Shown here piece by piece: positions 1 through 8,582 of a stretch of DNA of 64,000 nt. Source of the DNA: Mariniphaga anaerophila (GTDB lineage Bacteria > Bacteroidota > Bacteroidia > Bacteroidales > Prolixibacteraceae). The stretch is from positions 310,001-374,000 of the forward strand of contig NZ_FQUM01000003.1 in NCBI RefSeq assembly GCF_900129025.1, read 5' to 3'. Made by a program: the position numbers and the translations under genes. The number at the start of each line of letters is the position of its first letter. Position 1 is the first letter of the stretch. Below the pieces are notes generated by a model. The model worked only from the letters and a program-made list of their open reading frames with translations. It had not been told where the DNA came from and ran no database searches.

Positions 1-518
1 TTGCGGCTCCTCCCGCGGGCGTAAGGAATTGTGCAGAAAGAGCAATAATAGTCGCACCCATCCTGTATTTTTAGGAAGCTGCGGGTGCGGTCGCCCCACG
101 AAAATGCCTTGTGGTAGCTTTTTATGTTGGCAAGCCGGGTTGTTTTTATCTCGGTTGTTTTGCGCTTTTCAAGATTTCCCAAATGGGCTGGAATATTGAA
201 TTTTTCCTGTGTTCCCAAAACCAAGTCCACGCCTTCTATATGACCTACTTCCTCTGGCTTGAGCTGAGAATAGCAGCCCACAACAATTACCATGGCGTTG
301 GGATTTCTTTTAACCGCCTGCCTTACTATGTGCCGACTGGCTTTGTCGCCCTGGTTCGTTACCGAGCAGGTATTAATAACATAAACATCGGCTTTCTCTT
401 CAAAATCTACCCGCTCAAACCCCACTTCTGTAAACTCCCCGGCAATGGTAGATGTTTCAGAGAAGTTGAGTTTGCACCCCAAAGTGTAGAACGCGGCCTT
501 TTTCCCTTTATAATCCAT
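1..518 (-). CDS. mtaB: tRNA threonylcarbamoyladenosine methylthiotransferase MtaB, 5' part (cut by window edge)
   Basis: Radical-SAM methylthiotransferase that converts t6A37 to ms2t6A in tRNAs. Reading the minus strand from the ATG at 516-518 gives an open frame running off the window start (172 codons seen). The N-terminal UPF0004 domain opens with MDYKGKKAAFYTLGCKLNFS and carries the cluster-binding cysteines in TLGCKLN, INTCSVTNQ and VVGCYSQ. Near the window edge comes the radical-SAM motif CDYYCSFC followed by TIPYARGRS. The ms2t6A (MtaB) type rather than MiaB is inferred from TLGCKLN and GCDYYCSFCTIPYARG. The next gene on this strand upstream (PhoH-like, ending at 577) is about 60 bp away, so co-transcription is possible. 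The C-terminal TRAM domain lies outside the window. Confidence 0.9.
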   Translation of the reverse strand, partial: MDYKGKKAAFYTLGCKLNFSETSTIAGEFTEVGFERVDFEEKADVYVINTCSVTNQGDKASRHIVRQAVKRNPNAMVIVVGCYSQLKPEEVGHIEGVDLVLGTQEKFNIPAHLGNLEKRKTTEIKTTRLANIKSYHKAFSWGDRTRSFLKIQDGCDYYCSFCTIPYARGRSR

Positions 519-576
519 TTAAAATCATTCTAAATAAAATGCAAAAATAGAAAAAAGGCGCTGATGGCGAAACAAA

Positions 577-1911
577 TTACAGCAGGTTACTTGCCATTTC
601 GGCCAGGTAACTGCGTTCTCCTTTCACCAAATTGATGTGCGCAAACAGATCCTGGTTCTGCATCCGGTCGGTCATGTAGGCCAGTCCGTTGGATTTCATG
701 TCCAGGTAGGGCGAGTCAATCTGTTGCAAGTCGCCGGTAAATACCATTTTTGTACCTTCTCCGGCGCGCGTAATAATGGTTTTTATTTCGTGCGGAGTAA
801 GGTTTTGAGCTTCGTCAATGATAAAAAACGAATTGGACAAACTGCGCCCACGTATGTATGCCAACGGTGTGATAACGAGTTTTTCGTCCTTCTGCAGTTC
901 TTCTATCCGTTGGTATTCCTGGCTCCTGGGGTTAAATGCATGTTTTATGACCGAAAGGTTATCGAAAAGCGGTTGCATGTACGGATTAATTTTTTCCGAA
1001 GCATCGCCCGGCAGGTAGCCCAAATCGCGATTGCTCAATGCAACAATGGGGCGCGCCAGCAGAATCTGATCGAACGATTTGTTCAGCTCAATGGCTGCAG
1101 CCAGCGCCAACAGTGTTTTTCCGGTTCCGGCTTTCCCTGTGAGAGCAACCAGTTGTATGTCGGGATCCATTAATACATTTAAGCTGAATGTTTGTTCTGC
1201 ATTGCGCGGCTTAATTCCGTAGGCAGGCTTTTTTTCAACCCGTAAAACGCGGTTATTTTTTGAATCGAACCTCGCCAGTACGCTGGAATTATTTCCCTTC
1301 AGAATAAAACATTCATTGGCTTCGGGCTCAAAATTGAGCTTTAGTTGATTTGATTCAACTGAGCTTTGCTCGTAAAGCAGGCTTATTAAATTATCATCAA
1401 AATTTTCAATCGTTTTTAGCGTTTTGTCCAGAACATTTTCATCGGTAACTTGATCTGTTTTGTAATCTTCTGCCGAAATTCCCAGCGATTTGGCCTTCAT
1501 GCGCAGGTTAATGTCCTTGCTCACCAAAATCGATTTCCGTTTCGGATAAGTTTTGGTCATGTAGTCTGCAATAGCCAGAATACGGTGGTCGGGAATATCT
1601 TCCCGGAACGACTCTTTCATTTGTTCCGAAAAAGGTTTTCCTGTTTCAATCCGCAGTTTCCCTTTTCCTTTTCCAAGAGACTTGCCCCCGTTAAAAAGTT
1701 CGTCGCCCACAATTTCGTCCAGTACACGCACAAATTCCCGGGCCTGATAGTTGATTAGATCATTCCCCCTTTTAAATTTATCCAGTTCCTCCAGCACGGT
1801 TATCGGAAGGATAATATCATTATCCTGAAACTGGTAAATACAGGTGTAGTCGTGCAAAATTACATTCGTGTCGAGGATGAAAATTTTGCTTTTGCTGGTT
1901 TTGCTTAACAT
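577..1911 (-). CDS. PhoH family protein (PIN domain plus PhoH-like ATPase)
   Basis: 444-residue protein with an N-terminal PIN nuclease fold (DTNVILHDY near residues 14-22, further acidic residues in VLEELDKFK and VSKDINLR) joined to a C-terminal PhoH-type ATPase. The ATPase has Walker A GKAGTGKT at residues 259-266 and Walker B IIDEAQ at 364-369, with the sensor-like FTGDLQQID. The PIN-PhoH fusion is a known family (YlaK-like) tied to RNA metabolism, and its substrate is not established. The ATG at 1911 is well placed: homologues begin just before the PIN aspartate. It is divergent from folC across about 106 bp. Confidence 0.9.
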   Translation of the reverse strand: MLSKTSKSKIFILDTNVILHDYTCIYQFQDNDIILPITVLEELDKFKRGNDLINYQAREFVRVLDEIVGDELFNGGKSLGKGKGKLRIETGKPFSEQMKESFREDIPDHRILAIADYMTKTYPKRKSILVSKDINLRMKAKSLGISAEDYKTDQVTDENVLDKTLKTIENFDDNLISLLYEQSSVESNQLKLNFEPEANECFILKGNNSSVLARFDSKNNRVLRVEKKPAYGIKPRNAEQTFSLNVLMDPDIQLVALTGKAGTGKTLLALAAAIELNKSFDQILLARPIVALSNRDLGYLPGDASEKINPYMQPLFDNLSVIKHAFNPRSQEYQRIEELQKDEKLVITPLAYIRGRSLSNSFFIIDEAQNLTPHEIKTIITRAGEGTKMVFTGDLQQIDSPYLDMKSNGLAYMTDRMQNQDLFAHINLVKGERSYLAEMASNLL

Positions 1912-2017
1912 GGTAGTATTATTGATGTTTCCGAAATGTATATAAATTAACAGGATTTATTCTTACGTATTTCAATTTTTAATAAACTTGCAGCGGTTAA
2001 TAAATTTATTTTAAAAA

Positions 2018-3313
2018 TTGGACTATTCAGATACTCTCGAATTTTTATTCTCGCGGTTGCCCATGTTCCAAAGGATCGGGCCGGCCGCATATAAGGATAA
2101 CCTCGATAATACGGTAAAGTTGGATGACTTTTTTGGCAATCCATCCCGTAAATTCAAAACCATACACGTAGCAGGAACCAACGGCAAAGGCTCGGTTTCG
2201 CACATGCTGGCAGCGGTGTTGCAAGCAGCAGGATATAAAACAGGACTCTATACTTCGCCCCACTTAAAAGATTTCAGGGAAAGAATCAGAATAAACGGAG
2301 AAATGATTTCTACCGATGAAGTAGTGGCGTGGACAGAGAAGTACCGTGCCAACAATGAATTGTTAAATATCGATCCGTCGTTTTTTGAGCTAACCGTTTC
2401 CATGGCTTTCGATTACTTTGCGCGGGAGAAAGTTGATGTTGCAGTTGTGGAAGTAGGGCTGGGAGGCCGGCTCGATTCTACAAATATTATTACGCCCGAA
2501 GTGAGTGTCATTACCAATATTGGGATGGATCATATTTCGCTTTTGGGAGACTCGCTGGAAAAAATTGCCCAGGAAAAGGCTGGTATTATAAAAGCGGGCA
2601 TTCCGGTGGTAATTGGTACTACCCAGGTTGAAACCAAAAAAGTGTTTGATGAGGTTGCCGCACTAAAACTGGCTCCGATATTTTTTGCGGACCAGGAATA
2701 CGAAGTGATGTATGGCATGACCGATTTGGATGGGAACCAGCTGCTGTCGGTCAGAAAAGACGGGAAAAAGCTGTATAATCAGCTTAAGCTGGATTTGAAA
2801 GGAATGTATCAGAAGCTGAATTTGCCGCCCGTTTTGAAAACCGTAGAGTTGCTGCGTGACATGGGGTGGGATATTTCGGAAGAGAATATGTTGCGCGGCC
2901 TGGCAAGCGCCCGGAAGATGACTAATTTGATGGGGCGCTGGCAGGTGTTGGGTTACAATCCTCTGTTGGTATGCGATACCGGACACAACGCCGAAGGAAT
3001 GAAAGAGGTGGTTTACCAGATGAGCCAGACTCCTTACGAAAAATTGCACATCGTTTTGGGCGTGGTGAAAGACAAAAATCCCGAAAGATTATTGAGCCTG
3101 ATGCCCACTGATGCCGAATATTACTTTACAAGAGCCGGAATTCCGCGTGCCATGGAAGAAAAAGAATTGGCCAGGATTGCCGCTGGTTTTGGGTTACATG
3201 GTTCTACATCTTCTTCTGTTTCAAAGGCTTTCGATGCTGCTCGTGGCAATGCAGGTAAAAATGATATGGTTTTTGTGGGCGGAAGCACATTTATTGTTGC
3301 AGAAATTTTGTGA
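2018..3313 (+). CDS. folC: Bifunctional folylpolyglutamate synthase / dihydrofolate synthase
   Basis: Cytosolic Mur-ligase-family enzyme that adds glutamate to dihydropteroate and to folates. 431 residues, normal for FolC. The P-loop GTNGKGS is at 53-59, followed by SHMLAAVLQAAGYKTGLYTSPHL; the Mur-ligase core motif EVGLGGRLDSTN and the C-terminal DTGHNAEG are also present. The start appears to be the rare codon TTG at 2018: it gives the family's usual opening (MDYSDTLEFLFSRLPMFQRIG), whereas the first ATG (2063) would remove 15 conserved residues. There is no Shine-Dalgarno sequence, as usual in this phylum. folB, another folate gene, is present at 29.2 kb but is unlinked. Confidence 0.93.
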   Translation: MDYSDTLEFLFSRLPMFQRIGPAAYKDNLDNTVKLDDFFGNPSRKFKTIHVAGTNGKGSVSHMLAAVLQAAGYKTGLYTSPHLKDFRERIRINGEMISTDEVVAWTEKYRANNELLNIDPSFFELTVSMAFDYFAREKVDVAVVEVGLGGRLDSTNIITPEVSVITNIGMDHISLLGDSLEKIAQEKAGIIKAGIPVVIGTTQVETKKVFDEVAALKLAPIFFADQEYEVMYGMTDLDGNQLLSVRKDGKKLYNQLKLDLKGMYQKLNLPPVLKTVELLRDMGWDISEENMLRGLASARKMTNLMGRWQVLGYNPLLVCDTGHNAEGMKEVVYQMSQTPYEKLHIVLGVVKDKNPERLLSLMPTDAEYYFTRAGIPRAMEEKELARIAAGFGLHGSTSSSVSKAFDAARGNAGKNDMVFVGGSTFIVAEIL

Positions 3314-3319
3314 AATATT

Positions 3320-3350
3320 TTTGCAGAACTAAAAATAGGTTTTATATTTG
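3320..3350 (+). promoter_or_regulatory. Bacteroidota-type promoter for tRNA-Val
   Basis: TTTG at 3320-3323 and TATATTTG at 3343-3350, separated by 19 bases. This is an exact match to the phylum consensus TTTG-N(about 19-21)-TAnnTTTG. The tRNA begins 43 bases after the -7 element. No gene other than the tRNA follows before the terminator. Confidence 0.75.
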
Positions 3351-3393
3351 CAGCGCCTTTCTGAAAAACGAGGGTGAGTTCAAAGAAAAAATA

Positions 3394-3468
3394 GGGAGCT
3401 TAGCTCAGCTGGTTCAGAGCACCTGCCTTACAAGCAGGGGGTCACTGGTTCGAATCCAGTAGTTCCCA
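3394..3468 (+). tRNA. tRNA-Val (anticodon TAC)
   Basis: Cloverleaf read directly. Acceptor GGGAGCT pairs with AGTTCCC. The D-arm is TAGCTCAG...GAGC. The anticodon stem CCTGC/GCAGG encloses loop CTTACAA with anticodon TAC. The T-arm is CTGG-TTCGAAT-CCAG. Discriminator A; CCA is not encoded. Single gene with its own promoter and terminator. Confidence 0.96.
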
Positions 3469-3484
3469 CAGCAATAAAAAATTG

Positions 3485-3516
3485 AAGAGTTAGATGAAAA
3501 TCTAGCTCTTTTTTTT
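3485..3516 (+). terminator. Rho-independent terminator after tRNA-Val
   Basis: Stem AAGAGTTAGA / TCTAGCTCTT (one G-T pair), loop TGAAAA, followed by a run of eight T. It lies 17 bases after the tRNA. Confidence 0.85.
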
Positions 3517-3804
3517 GTCGCAAAAAAACGGAATAGTTGTTTTTTTAATCCCAGAATAGTGGCTTCTGACAATCTGAAAATGAAGTGCAAATTTGAATGA
3601 AGAAGATTCATGTTCGTTTCATATAATTTCTGAATAAATCCGCTAATCCACACAGATTGATTTACTGCAAATCGTAGGGTTTAATTATTAAAAGTTAAAA
3701 TTGTCCATAACCCATAGCTATTTCCCTCTCCTAACGATATTTTACTATTTTTGCCGCCAATTAAAGACATGCATATCTTTTATAGAAATTAACAACGAAT
3801 TTTC
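3517..3804. other. Spacer before the outer membrane receptor gene, with a candidate -7 element
   Basis: AT-rich spacer without a credible gene. The only signal is TATTTTTG at 3746-3753, a match to the -7 consensus TAnnTTTG lying 51 bases before the ATG of the receptor gene. No TTTG is seen at the expected -33 distance, so the promoter call is partial. Confidence 0.4.
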
Positions 3805-6411
3805 ATGAAAAAGACAATATTACTTATATGTACTTTCTTATTGGTAGCTTTTGTCGGTTTCGCCCAAAAGGGCTCGCTCAGTGGCGTGATAAGCGATAAA
3901 GCAACAAACGAAAATATACCGTTTGCCACCGTTGCTCTTATTAAAGCAGGTGAGGAAAATGCATATGCGGGAAGTGTTTCAACCAAAAATGGACATTTTA
4001 TTATTGAAGATATTCCTTACGGATCTTATAAACTGTCGGTCTCCTTTATCGGCTACAAGTCACAGGAATTACCGGGAATTACAATTACCTCCGGCAACAA
4101 AAATATCGACATGGGAACAATTGCTCTTGAGCCTGACCTTATTGGTATTGAAGCCGTGGACGTGGTTGCTGCATCGAGAACATCGACAAACAAAATAGAC
4201 CGAAAAACCTACCAGGCTTCTGATTTTGAAACTGCAAGAGGAGGAACAGCTATCGACGTGCTGAGCAAGCTTCCCTCGGTATCTGTGAGCAGTGAAAACG
4301 AGATTTCGGTGCGCGGATCGTCTGATTTTGTTGTATACCTAAACGGGAAACCTGCCAACACCTCCGCTTCTGTGCTGCTGGGACAAATTCCCAGCGAAAA
4401 TATAAAGAACATCGACATCATTACCGTGCCCTCTTCCAGGTATAATGCACAGGGGAAAGGTGGTATTATTAACATCACCACAAAACGCAACACCAATAGC
4501 GGCCTCACTGTTATGGCCACCGGAATGCTGGGAGGAACACCCTGGGAAAATGCAACCGACGTGTTCAGTAATCACGATATTGACAACAACAGGGGAAACG
4601 GTGGCCTAAGTCTGAATTACAACATGGACAAGCTCAGCCTGCACGGAGCAGTGAATTATACCAACCGGCACAACAAAGGAATTGGCGACATTTACACCTA
4701 TATTTACCAGGACGAAACACAACCCTATCAAGGCAACTATTACATCCTCGACGGACTGGGAGCACGCCCCAAGTGGGATGAAAACCTGTATACCAATATC
4801 GGAATGGATTATAAGCTGGGTAGCAATTCGCAACTATCGGCCAATTATCTTTATTCAAAGCGACATACCGGACGTGCTGCACACTATAAATATGATACGT
4901 TTTTCAGCAATACTACCTCTGGTGCTCCCATTGATGAAACCCTGTATGAATTGTATAACCCAAACGAAATCCACCGGAGAGGTCATTTCCAAAATATTGG
5001 GGTGGACTATTTTTGGGAAAGCAACAACAACTCAGCCTTAAATATCTCGTTCCTTTACGAAGACTCAAACCTGGAGCAAACCATCGATAATAAGGAGTTT
5101 GCATATACAGGCGAACAGCAATATTACGACTACAATTCCAACGATGACGGTAATCCGGTTTTTCATTCGTATCAGCGCGACGAAACGCCACTGGATGCTT
5201 ATCGTTTTGAAATGAATTATCAGAAAGATTTTGATAACGGAAATTCGCTTAATCTTGGGGCTGTATCGGAGTTGGTGCGTTTGGACGGAATTTATGAATA
5301 CGATACGATAAATATAAGCACCGGTAATTTTGCAGGCTATGATTACTTTAATAATACCATTGATTTAAACCGCGATATTTATGCTGCTTTTATTGAATAT
5401 TCGGGAACAGCAAATAAGCTGCAATATATTTTGGGCGTGCGTTTTGAATATCTCGTTCAGCAAATGAATGTAAGCAGCACCAGGTATTTTGAAGAGGTTT
5501 ACGATGTGTTTGGTGAAATTGGCCGTGATTTTAACGAGACTAAATTCAAACAAAATCAATTTGATATTTTCCCAACGCTTCATTTAAGGTATCAGGCCAC
5601 CGAAGCTGATGTAATTTCACTTGCAGCGAGTCACCGGGTTAACCGTCCGCCGGCCAAAGACATGGCTCCTTTCTTATATCGTCGACACCAGGAGATTTTC
5701 GAAATGGGCGACCCTCTTTTGGAGCCTGAATACAGCTGGAATGCCGACCTGACTTATCGTCGTTTACTGGGCAAACACAGCCTGTCGCTTACCGGCTTTG
5801 TGCGTTCAACTACCAATGCCATTTACCGGGTGAACCGTTTGGATTATGGCCTTGCCAACAAAGGAGGGGTATTGCTTCGTAGTTTTACCAATGCAGGAAC
5901 ACACGTAGCTGCAGGTGGTGAACTGGGATTAAATTTTGATATTTCGAGTAAAGCAAAACTGTTTCTCGGTGGCTCACTTTACCAGTTTTCAGTAGAATCG
6001 AATAAAACACTATTGGGCGACCAAAGTAGCAGCAATAGTGTAAACTGGGATGCTAAATCGAACCTGAGCTGGACAATTCTTGCACCGTTGAAATTTACCA
6101 TCGATTACTCCTACAAATCCGGAACGGTTACTCCGCAGGGCAAAGACCTGAAGTTTCAGATGATGAACGCTGCTCTGAACTTTACACCCAAACAACTTCA
6201 GGGCTGGAACTTCTACGCCAAAATGCTGGATATTATCGGCACCAACCAGGCAGGTGGATATACCGGTGCTACGGCCAATGGCATGGATGTATTTCAACGC
6301 GACTGGGTGTACGATTATGAAGGACAGATCGTGGAAATCGGGGCGTCATTCACCTTTAATCAACGAAAGGAGCAAACGAAACAACGGCTGATCGGGGACA
6401 AGTATTTCTAA
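3805..6411 (+). CDS. TonB-dependent receptor-like outer membrane beta-barrel protein (OMP_b-brl_3 type)
   Basis: 868-residue outer membrane protein. A signal peptide (MKKTILLICTFLLVAFVGFAQ) is followed by a carboxypeptidase-regulatory-like beta-sandwich (about residues 23-110: GSLSGVISDKATNENIPFATV...GYKSQEL). A plug-like domain follows (about 125-230, with GTAIDVLSKLPSVSV and SRYNAQGKGGIINITTK) and then a long barrel rich in alternating aromatic strands. The length and C-terminal FTFNQRKEQTK match the OMP_b-brl_3 branch, which has no SusD partner, and none is encoded next to it. The substrate is unknown; this branch is often linked to metal or peptide uptake, but nothing here decides that. 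Monocistronic between tRNA genes. Confidence 0.85.
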   Translation: MKKTILLICTFLLVAFVGFAQKGSLSGVISDKATNENIPFATVALIKAGEENAYAGSVSTKNGHFIIEDIPYGSYKLSVSFIGYKSQELPGITITSGNKNIDMGTIALEPDLIGIEAVDVVAASRTSTNKIDRKTYQASDFETARGGTAIDVLSKLPSVSVSSENEISVRGSSDFVVYLNGKPANTSASVLLGQIPSENIKNIDIITVPSSRYNAQGKGGIINITTKRNTNSGLTVMATGMLGGTPWENATDVFSNHDIDNNRGNGGLSLNYNMDKLSLHGAVNYTNRHNKGIGDIYTYIYQDETQPYQGNYYILDGLGARPKWDENLYTNIGMDYKLGSNSQLSANYLYSKRHTGRAAHYKYDTFFSNTTSGAPIDETLYELYNPNEIHRRGHFQNIGVDYFWESNNNSALNISFLYEDSNLEQTIDNKEFAYTGEQQYYDYNSNDDGNPVFHSYQRDETPLDAYRFEMNYQKDFDNGNSLNLGAVSELVRLDGIYEYDTINISTGNFAGYDYFNNTIDLNRDIYAAFIEYSGTANKLQYILGVRFEYLVQQMNVSSTRYFEEVYDVFGEIGRDFNETKFKQNQFDIFPTLHLRYQATEADVISLAASHRVNRPPAKDMAPFLYRRHQEIFEMGDPLLEPEYSWNADLTYRRLLGKHSLSLTGFVRSTTNAIYRVNRLDYGLANKGGVLLRSFTNAGTHVAAGGELGLNFDISSKAKLFLGGSLYQFSVESNKTLLGDQSSSNSVNWDAKSNLSWTILAPLKFTIDYSYKSGTVTPQGKDLKFQMMNAALNFTPKQLQGWNFYAKMLDIIGTNQAGGYTGATANGMDVFQRDWVYDYEGQIVEIGASFTFNQRKEQTKQRLIGDKYF

Positions 6412-6627
6412 GGCGATAATACAAAAGGCCAAGGCATTACCTGTTTTATCTCATGTGTTTTTTTTCACAAAATAACTTTTCAAAATAAAATTACAGGACC
6501 GTTCATCGCAGTGCCATTTATGTAATAACATTGGCAATAAAGGTGAAGTTTGCGGCTGCTTAGCGTGGCTGAAATTTGCACTGCAAGTGACCGGGAAGTA
6601 CGGTTTTTATTAGAAGTATTTAAAACG

Positions 6628-6658
6628 AAAAAAAGCTTGACAACATTGCCAAGCTTTT
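6628..6658 (-). terminator. Terminator of the tRNA-Ser/tRNA-Pro unit
   Basis: Perfect 9-bp stem AAAAGCTTG / CAAGCTTTT with a 10-base loop. On the minus strand it is followed by seven T. It lies directly downstream of tRNA-Pro in the direction of transcription. Confidence 0.8.
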
Positions 6659-6664
6659 GTTTTG

Positions 6665-6739
6665 TCGGGGTAGCAGGATTCGAACCTGCGACCCCCTGCT
6701 CCCAAAGCAGGTGCGCTAACCGGACTGCGCTATACCCCG
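6665..6739 (-). tRNA. tRNA-Pro (anticodon TGG)
   Basis: On the minus strand, acceptor CGGGGTA pairs with TACCCCG. The anticodon stem CCTGC/GCAGG holds loop TTTGGGA with anticodon TGG. The T-arm is GCAGG-TTCGAAT-CCTGC. Discriminator A; no encoded CCA. Second gene of a two-tRNA transcript, 18 bases after tRNA-Ser. Confidence 0.96.
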
Positions 6740-6757
6740 AGTTGTTTTTTTCTAATG

Positions 6758-6844
6758 CGGTGAGGGGGGGATTCGAACCCCCGGTACGGTTACCCGTACG
6801 GCAGTTTAGCAAACTGCTGGTTTCAGCCACTCACCCACCTCACC
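6758..6844 (-). tRNA. tRNA-Ser (anticodon GCT)
   Basis: Class II tRNA of 87 bases on the minus strand. Acceptor GGTGAGG/CCTCACC, anticodon stem GCAGT/ACTGC with loop TTGCTAA (anticodon GCT). The long variable arm is built from CGTACGGGTAACCGTACG, and the T-arm is GGGGG-TTCGAAT-CCCCC. Discriminator G. First gene of the pair with tRNA-Pro. Confidence 0.96.
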
Positions 6845-6944
6845 TGAAATATTTTTTGGAGAAGTTGCCAAACAATTTCCTTCTAAGAAAATACGGCCTC
6901 TTCAACTTGTCAGTCTCTTTAAGAACGTCTGTTTTTCGTGCGTG

Positions 6945-6975
6945 CAAATGTATTAATTGTTTTCTCATTACCAAA
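6945..6975 (-). promoter_or_regulatory. Promoter for tRNA-Ser/tRNA-Pro
   Basis: On the minus strand, TTTG (6972-6975) and TACATTTG (6945-6952) are separated by 19 bases, an exact consensus match. The -7 element lies about 100 bases before the mature tRNA-Ser, implying a 5' leader that is trimmed. Confidence 0.7.
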
Positions 6976-7068
6976 ATCTTTTTTCGTTCAAAGTGCTTTT
7001 TTGCAAAAAAAACGGTCTGTGCTTTTTTGGTGCCAGACCTGTTTCGAAAAAACGATAAATACTAACCT

Positions 7069-7932
7069 CTAATTTTGGTGATAAATTAATACCGGTTTAT
7101 GGAAATGCGTTAATACATTTTTTGTTTCGCTGGCCGAAAAGACTTCTTCGAAAAAACCCCGCTTTTCTTTAAGCAGAACCAGCAGATCTGGGTCAATTTC
7201 TTTTGAAAGTTCCTCAATTGCAGCAACAATATCCTTCTTTGTTTTCAGGCGAAAAGCAAAATTTCCATTGTCAATCTCCTGCTTTACCAATTCACCAAAC
7301 CCCAGCCATTTCAGTTTCTCTTCAAAACCAAACTCTTTTTCGTTGTGCAAAACAGTCACCCTGGTGCCGCCAAAATCCTGAAACAGCCCAAGCAAATGCT
7401 TTAACAATTCAATATCCTCCCGGTGGAAACTTGTTGCAAACACAACTTCTTTCATTACGGCATGACGCGAATTCTCCGGGATAACAAACACCGGACAACT
7501 GGCATGCTCTGCCAAATTCGGATAACCAACCAACCCTCCTGATGCTTCGGAATAACTCTGGTGATTACTGATTAACAAAATTAAATCGGGTGATCGTTCC
7601 AACTCATCCTCTGCCACATCAATACGGTTTACTTCTGTAATTTTTAATTCGAAAGGCACTTTCACCACATGTTTCTTCATGTAGTCATTTGCCACGTCAC
7701 GTATTTTTGTTTCGGCTACTTCGAACTCTTTCTCAGCGTTTTTCTCAACAGCAACCAAAGCCGGATCTGCCGGCCCGGCGACTCCCGCCATAAAAGACTG
7801 CCGCATCCAGTTGAAGTCAAAAACATAAACAATTTTCAAACTTCTTTTCGACCGGCAACTAAACGAGAAGGCGTATGCAATCAGGTCTTCAATATTTCTA
7901 TACGAATCGAGCAGCAATAAATTTGTTTTCAT
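7069..7932 (-). CDS. Universal stress protein family, tandem UspA-like domains
   Basis: 287 residues, about twice the size of a single UspA domain. The first half runs from TNLLLLDSYRN through FELKITEVNR and LILLISNHQSY to CPVFVIPEN (about 1-150). The second half starts at KEVVFATSFHREDIELLKHL and ends HKPVLIYHQN. The ATP-binding G-2x-G-9x-G(S/T) motif is not clear in either half, so nucleotide binding is uncertain. It lies 43 bp downstream of the small protein at 7976-8170 in the same direction, which suggests membership of the YtxH/holin-like operon and a role in stress or stationary phase. Confidence 0.75.
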   Translation of the reverse strand: MKTNLLLLDSYRNIEDLIAYAFSFSCRSKRSLKIVYVFDFNWMRQSFMAGVAGPADPALVAVEKNAEKEFEVAETKIRDVANDYMKKHVVKVPFELKITEVNRIDVAEDELERSPDLILLISNHQSYSEASGGLVGYPNLAEHASCPVFVIPENSRHAVMKEVVFATSFHREDIELLKHLLGLFQDFGGTRVTVLHNEKEFGFEEKLKWLGFGELVKQEIDNGNFAFRLKTKKDIVAAIEELSKEIDPDLLVLLKEKRGFFEEVFSASETKNVLTHFHKPVLIYHQN

Positions 7933-7975
7933 TTTAACATAGCCTTATTTTCAATTCTACAGGTTTCGGAATATC

Positions 7976-8170
7976 TCATTTCTGCTTTTTGCTAAAAAAC
8001 TGAAATACCAGGTGCGAGCCGAATTGAAACAACGTATCGCGCAATCTATCCGTCAGGTTTTCAACAACATCTGCAACGGAACCCGTTATTTCCTTTTCGT
8101 GTAATTTTTTCTGATATTCCAGCTTCTGTTTCATCAACTGCAGCTCACCCATGCTTTTTAGTGCTTTCAT
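7976..8170 (-). CDS. Small hypothetical protein of the YtxH/holin-like operon
   Basis: 64 residues from the ATG at 8168-8170, one base after the stop of the holin-like gene. A longer start at 8200 would overlap that gene by 29 bp and is less likely. The sequence is charged and helical (MKALKSMGELQLMKQKLEYQ), then KEITGSVADVVENLTDRLRD and a more hydrophobic tail ending FQFFSKKQK. No known family is recognised. Genes of this size often sit beside YtxH and DUF1469 genes in Bacteroidota, which supports a real gene. Confidence 0.6.
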   Translation of the reverse strand: MKALKSMGELQLMKQKLEYQKKLHEKEITGSVADVVENLTDRLRDTLFQFGSHLVFQFFSKKQK

Positions 8171-8171
8171 T

Positions 8172-8537
8172 CTAACGTTGTTTTTCTTCGTTCTCTTCAA
8201 ACAATATTTTCGAAAAATTTCGTAAAACCGATTTGGTTATTACCTGCTCCCTGGTCAGAACAAAAACCAAAGCCAGCACTATGAGCGCCCCCCCGGCAAT
8301 GAGCAACCCTTCCACATAACTGCCGTACGTATGGCCGTACCAAACAACAAAAGCAGTGGCGCCAAAACCAATAATCAGCATCGAAAACATCAGGAGAACC
8401 AGAAAAGTAAAGAAGTAGGCAGTAAACTTCGTGGTTTTTTCCAGAAAACGGAGTTTCACCAAATCGATTTTCACCTGTACATAATTCTTTACCGAATCAT
8501 TTAATTCATCCAGATTCTTTGTCAAATCTTTGCTCAT
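8172..8537 (-). CDS. Holin-X/DUF1469-like two-helix membrane protein
   Basis: 121 residues. An amphipathic N-terminus (NLDELNDSVKNYVQVKIDLVKLRFLEK) precedes two strong membrane helices, about 36-62 (AYFFTFLVLLMFSMLIIGFGATAFVVW) and about 73-95 (VEGLLIAGGALIVLALVFVL). This is the layout of the phage_holin_3_6 (DUF1469) family; despite the name, these are usually chromosomal envelope proteins of unknown role. Middle gene of an operon with a YtxH protein upstream (45 bp) and the 64-residue protein downstream (1 bp). Confidence 0.75.
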   Translation of the reverse strand: MSKDLTKNLDELNDSVKNYVQVKIDLVKLRFLEKTTKFTAYFFTFLVLLMFSMLIIGFGATAFVVWYGHTYGSYVEGLLIAGGALIVLALVFVLTREQVITKSVLRNFSKILFEENEEKQR

Positions 8538-8582
8538 TATCTGATGATTAATAAGTTAATACATTGTTAAAAGAGAGCGGCA

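Noticed and set aside
111-533. Plus-strand open frame of 140 codons
   Set aside because: Antisense to the mtaB gene, whose minus-strand translation has clear family motifs.
3414-3653. Minus-strand open frame over tRNA-Val
   Set aside because: Antisense to a tRNA and a terminator; not a gene.
6550-7065. Plus-strand open frame of 171 codons
   Set aside because: It runs through tRNA-Pro and tRNA-Ser in antisense and has no recognisable domain.
8172-8537. Phage remnant suggested by the holin-like protein
   Set aside because: The family is mostly chromosomal, the neighbours are a YtxH protein and a stress protein, and no other phage gene is present.
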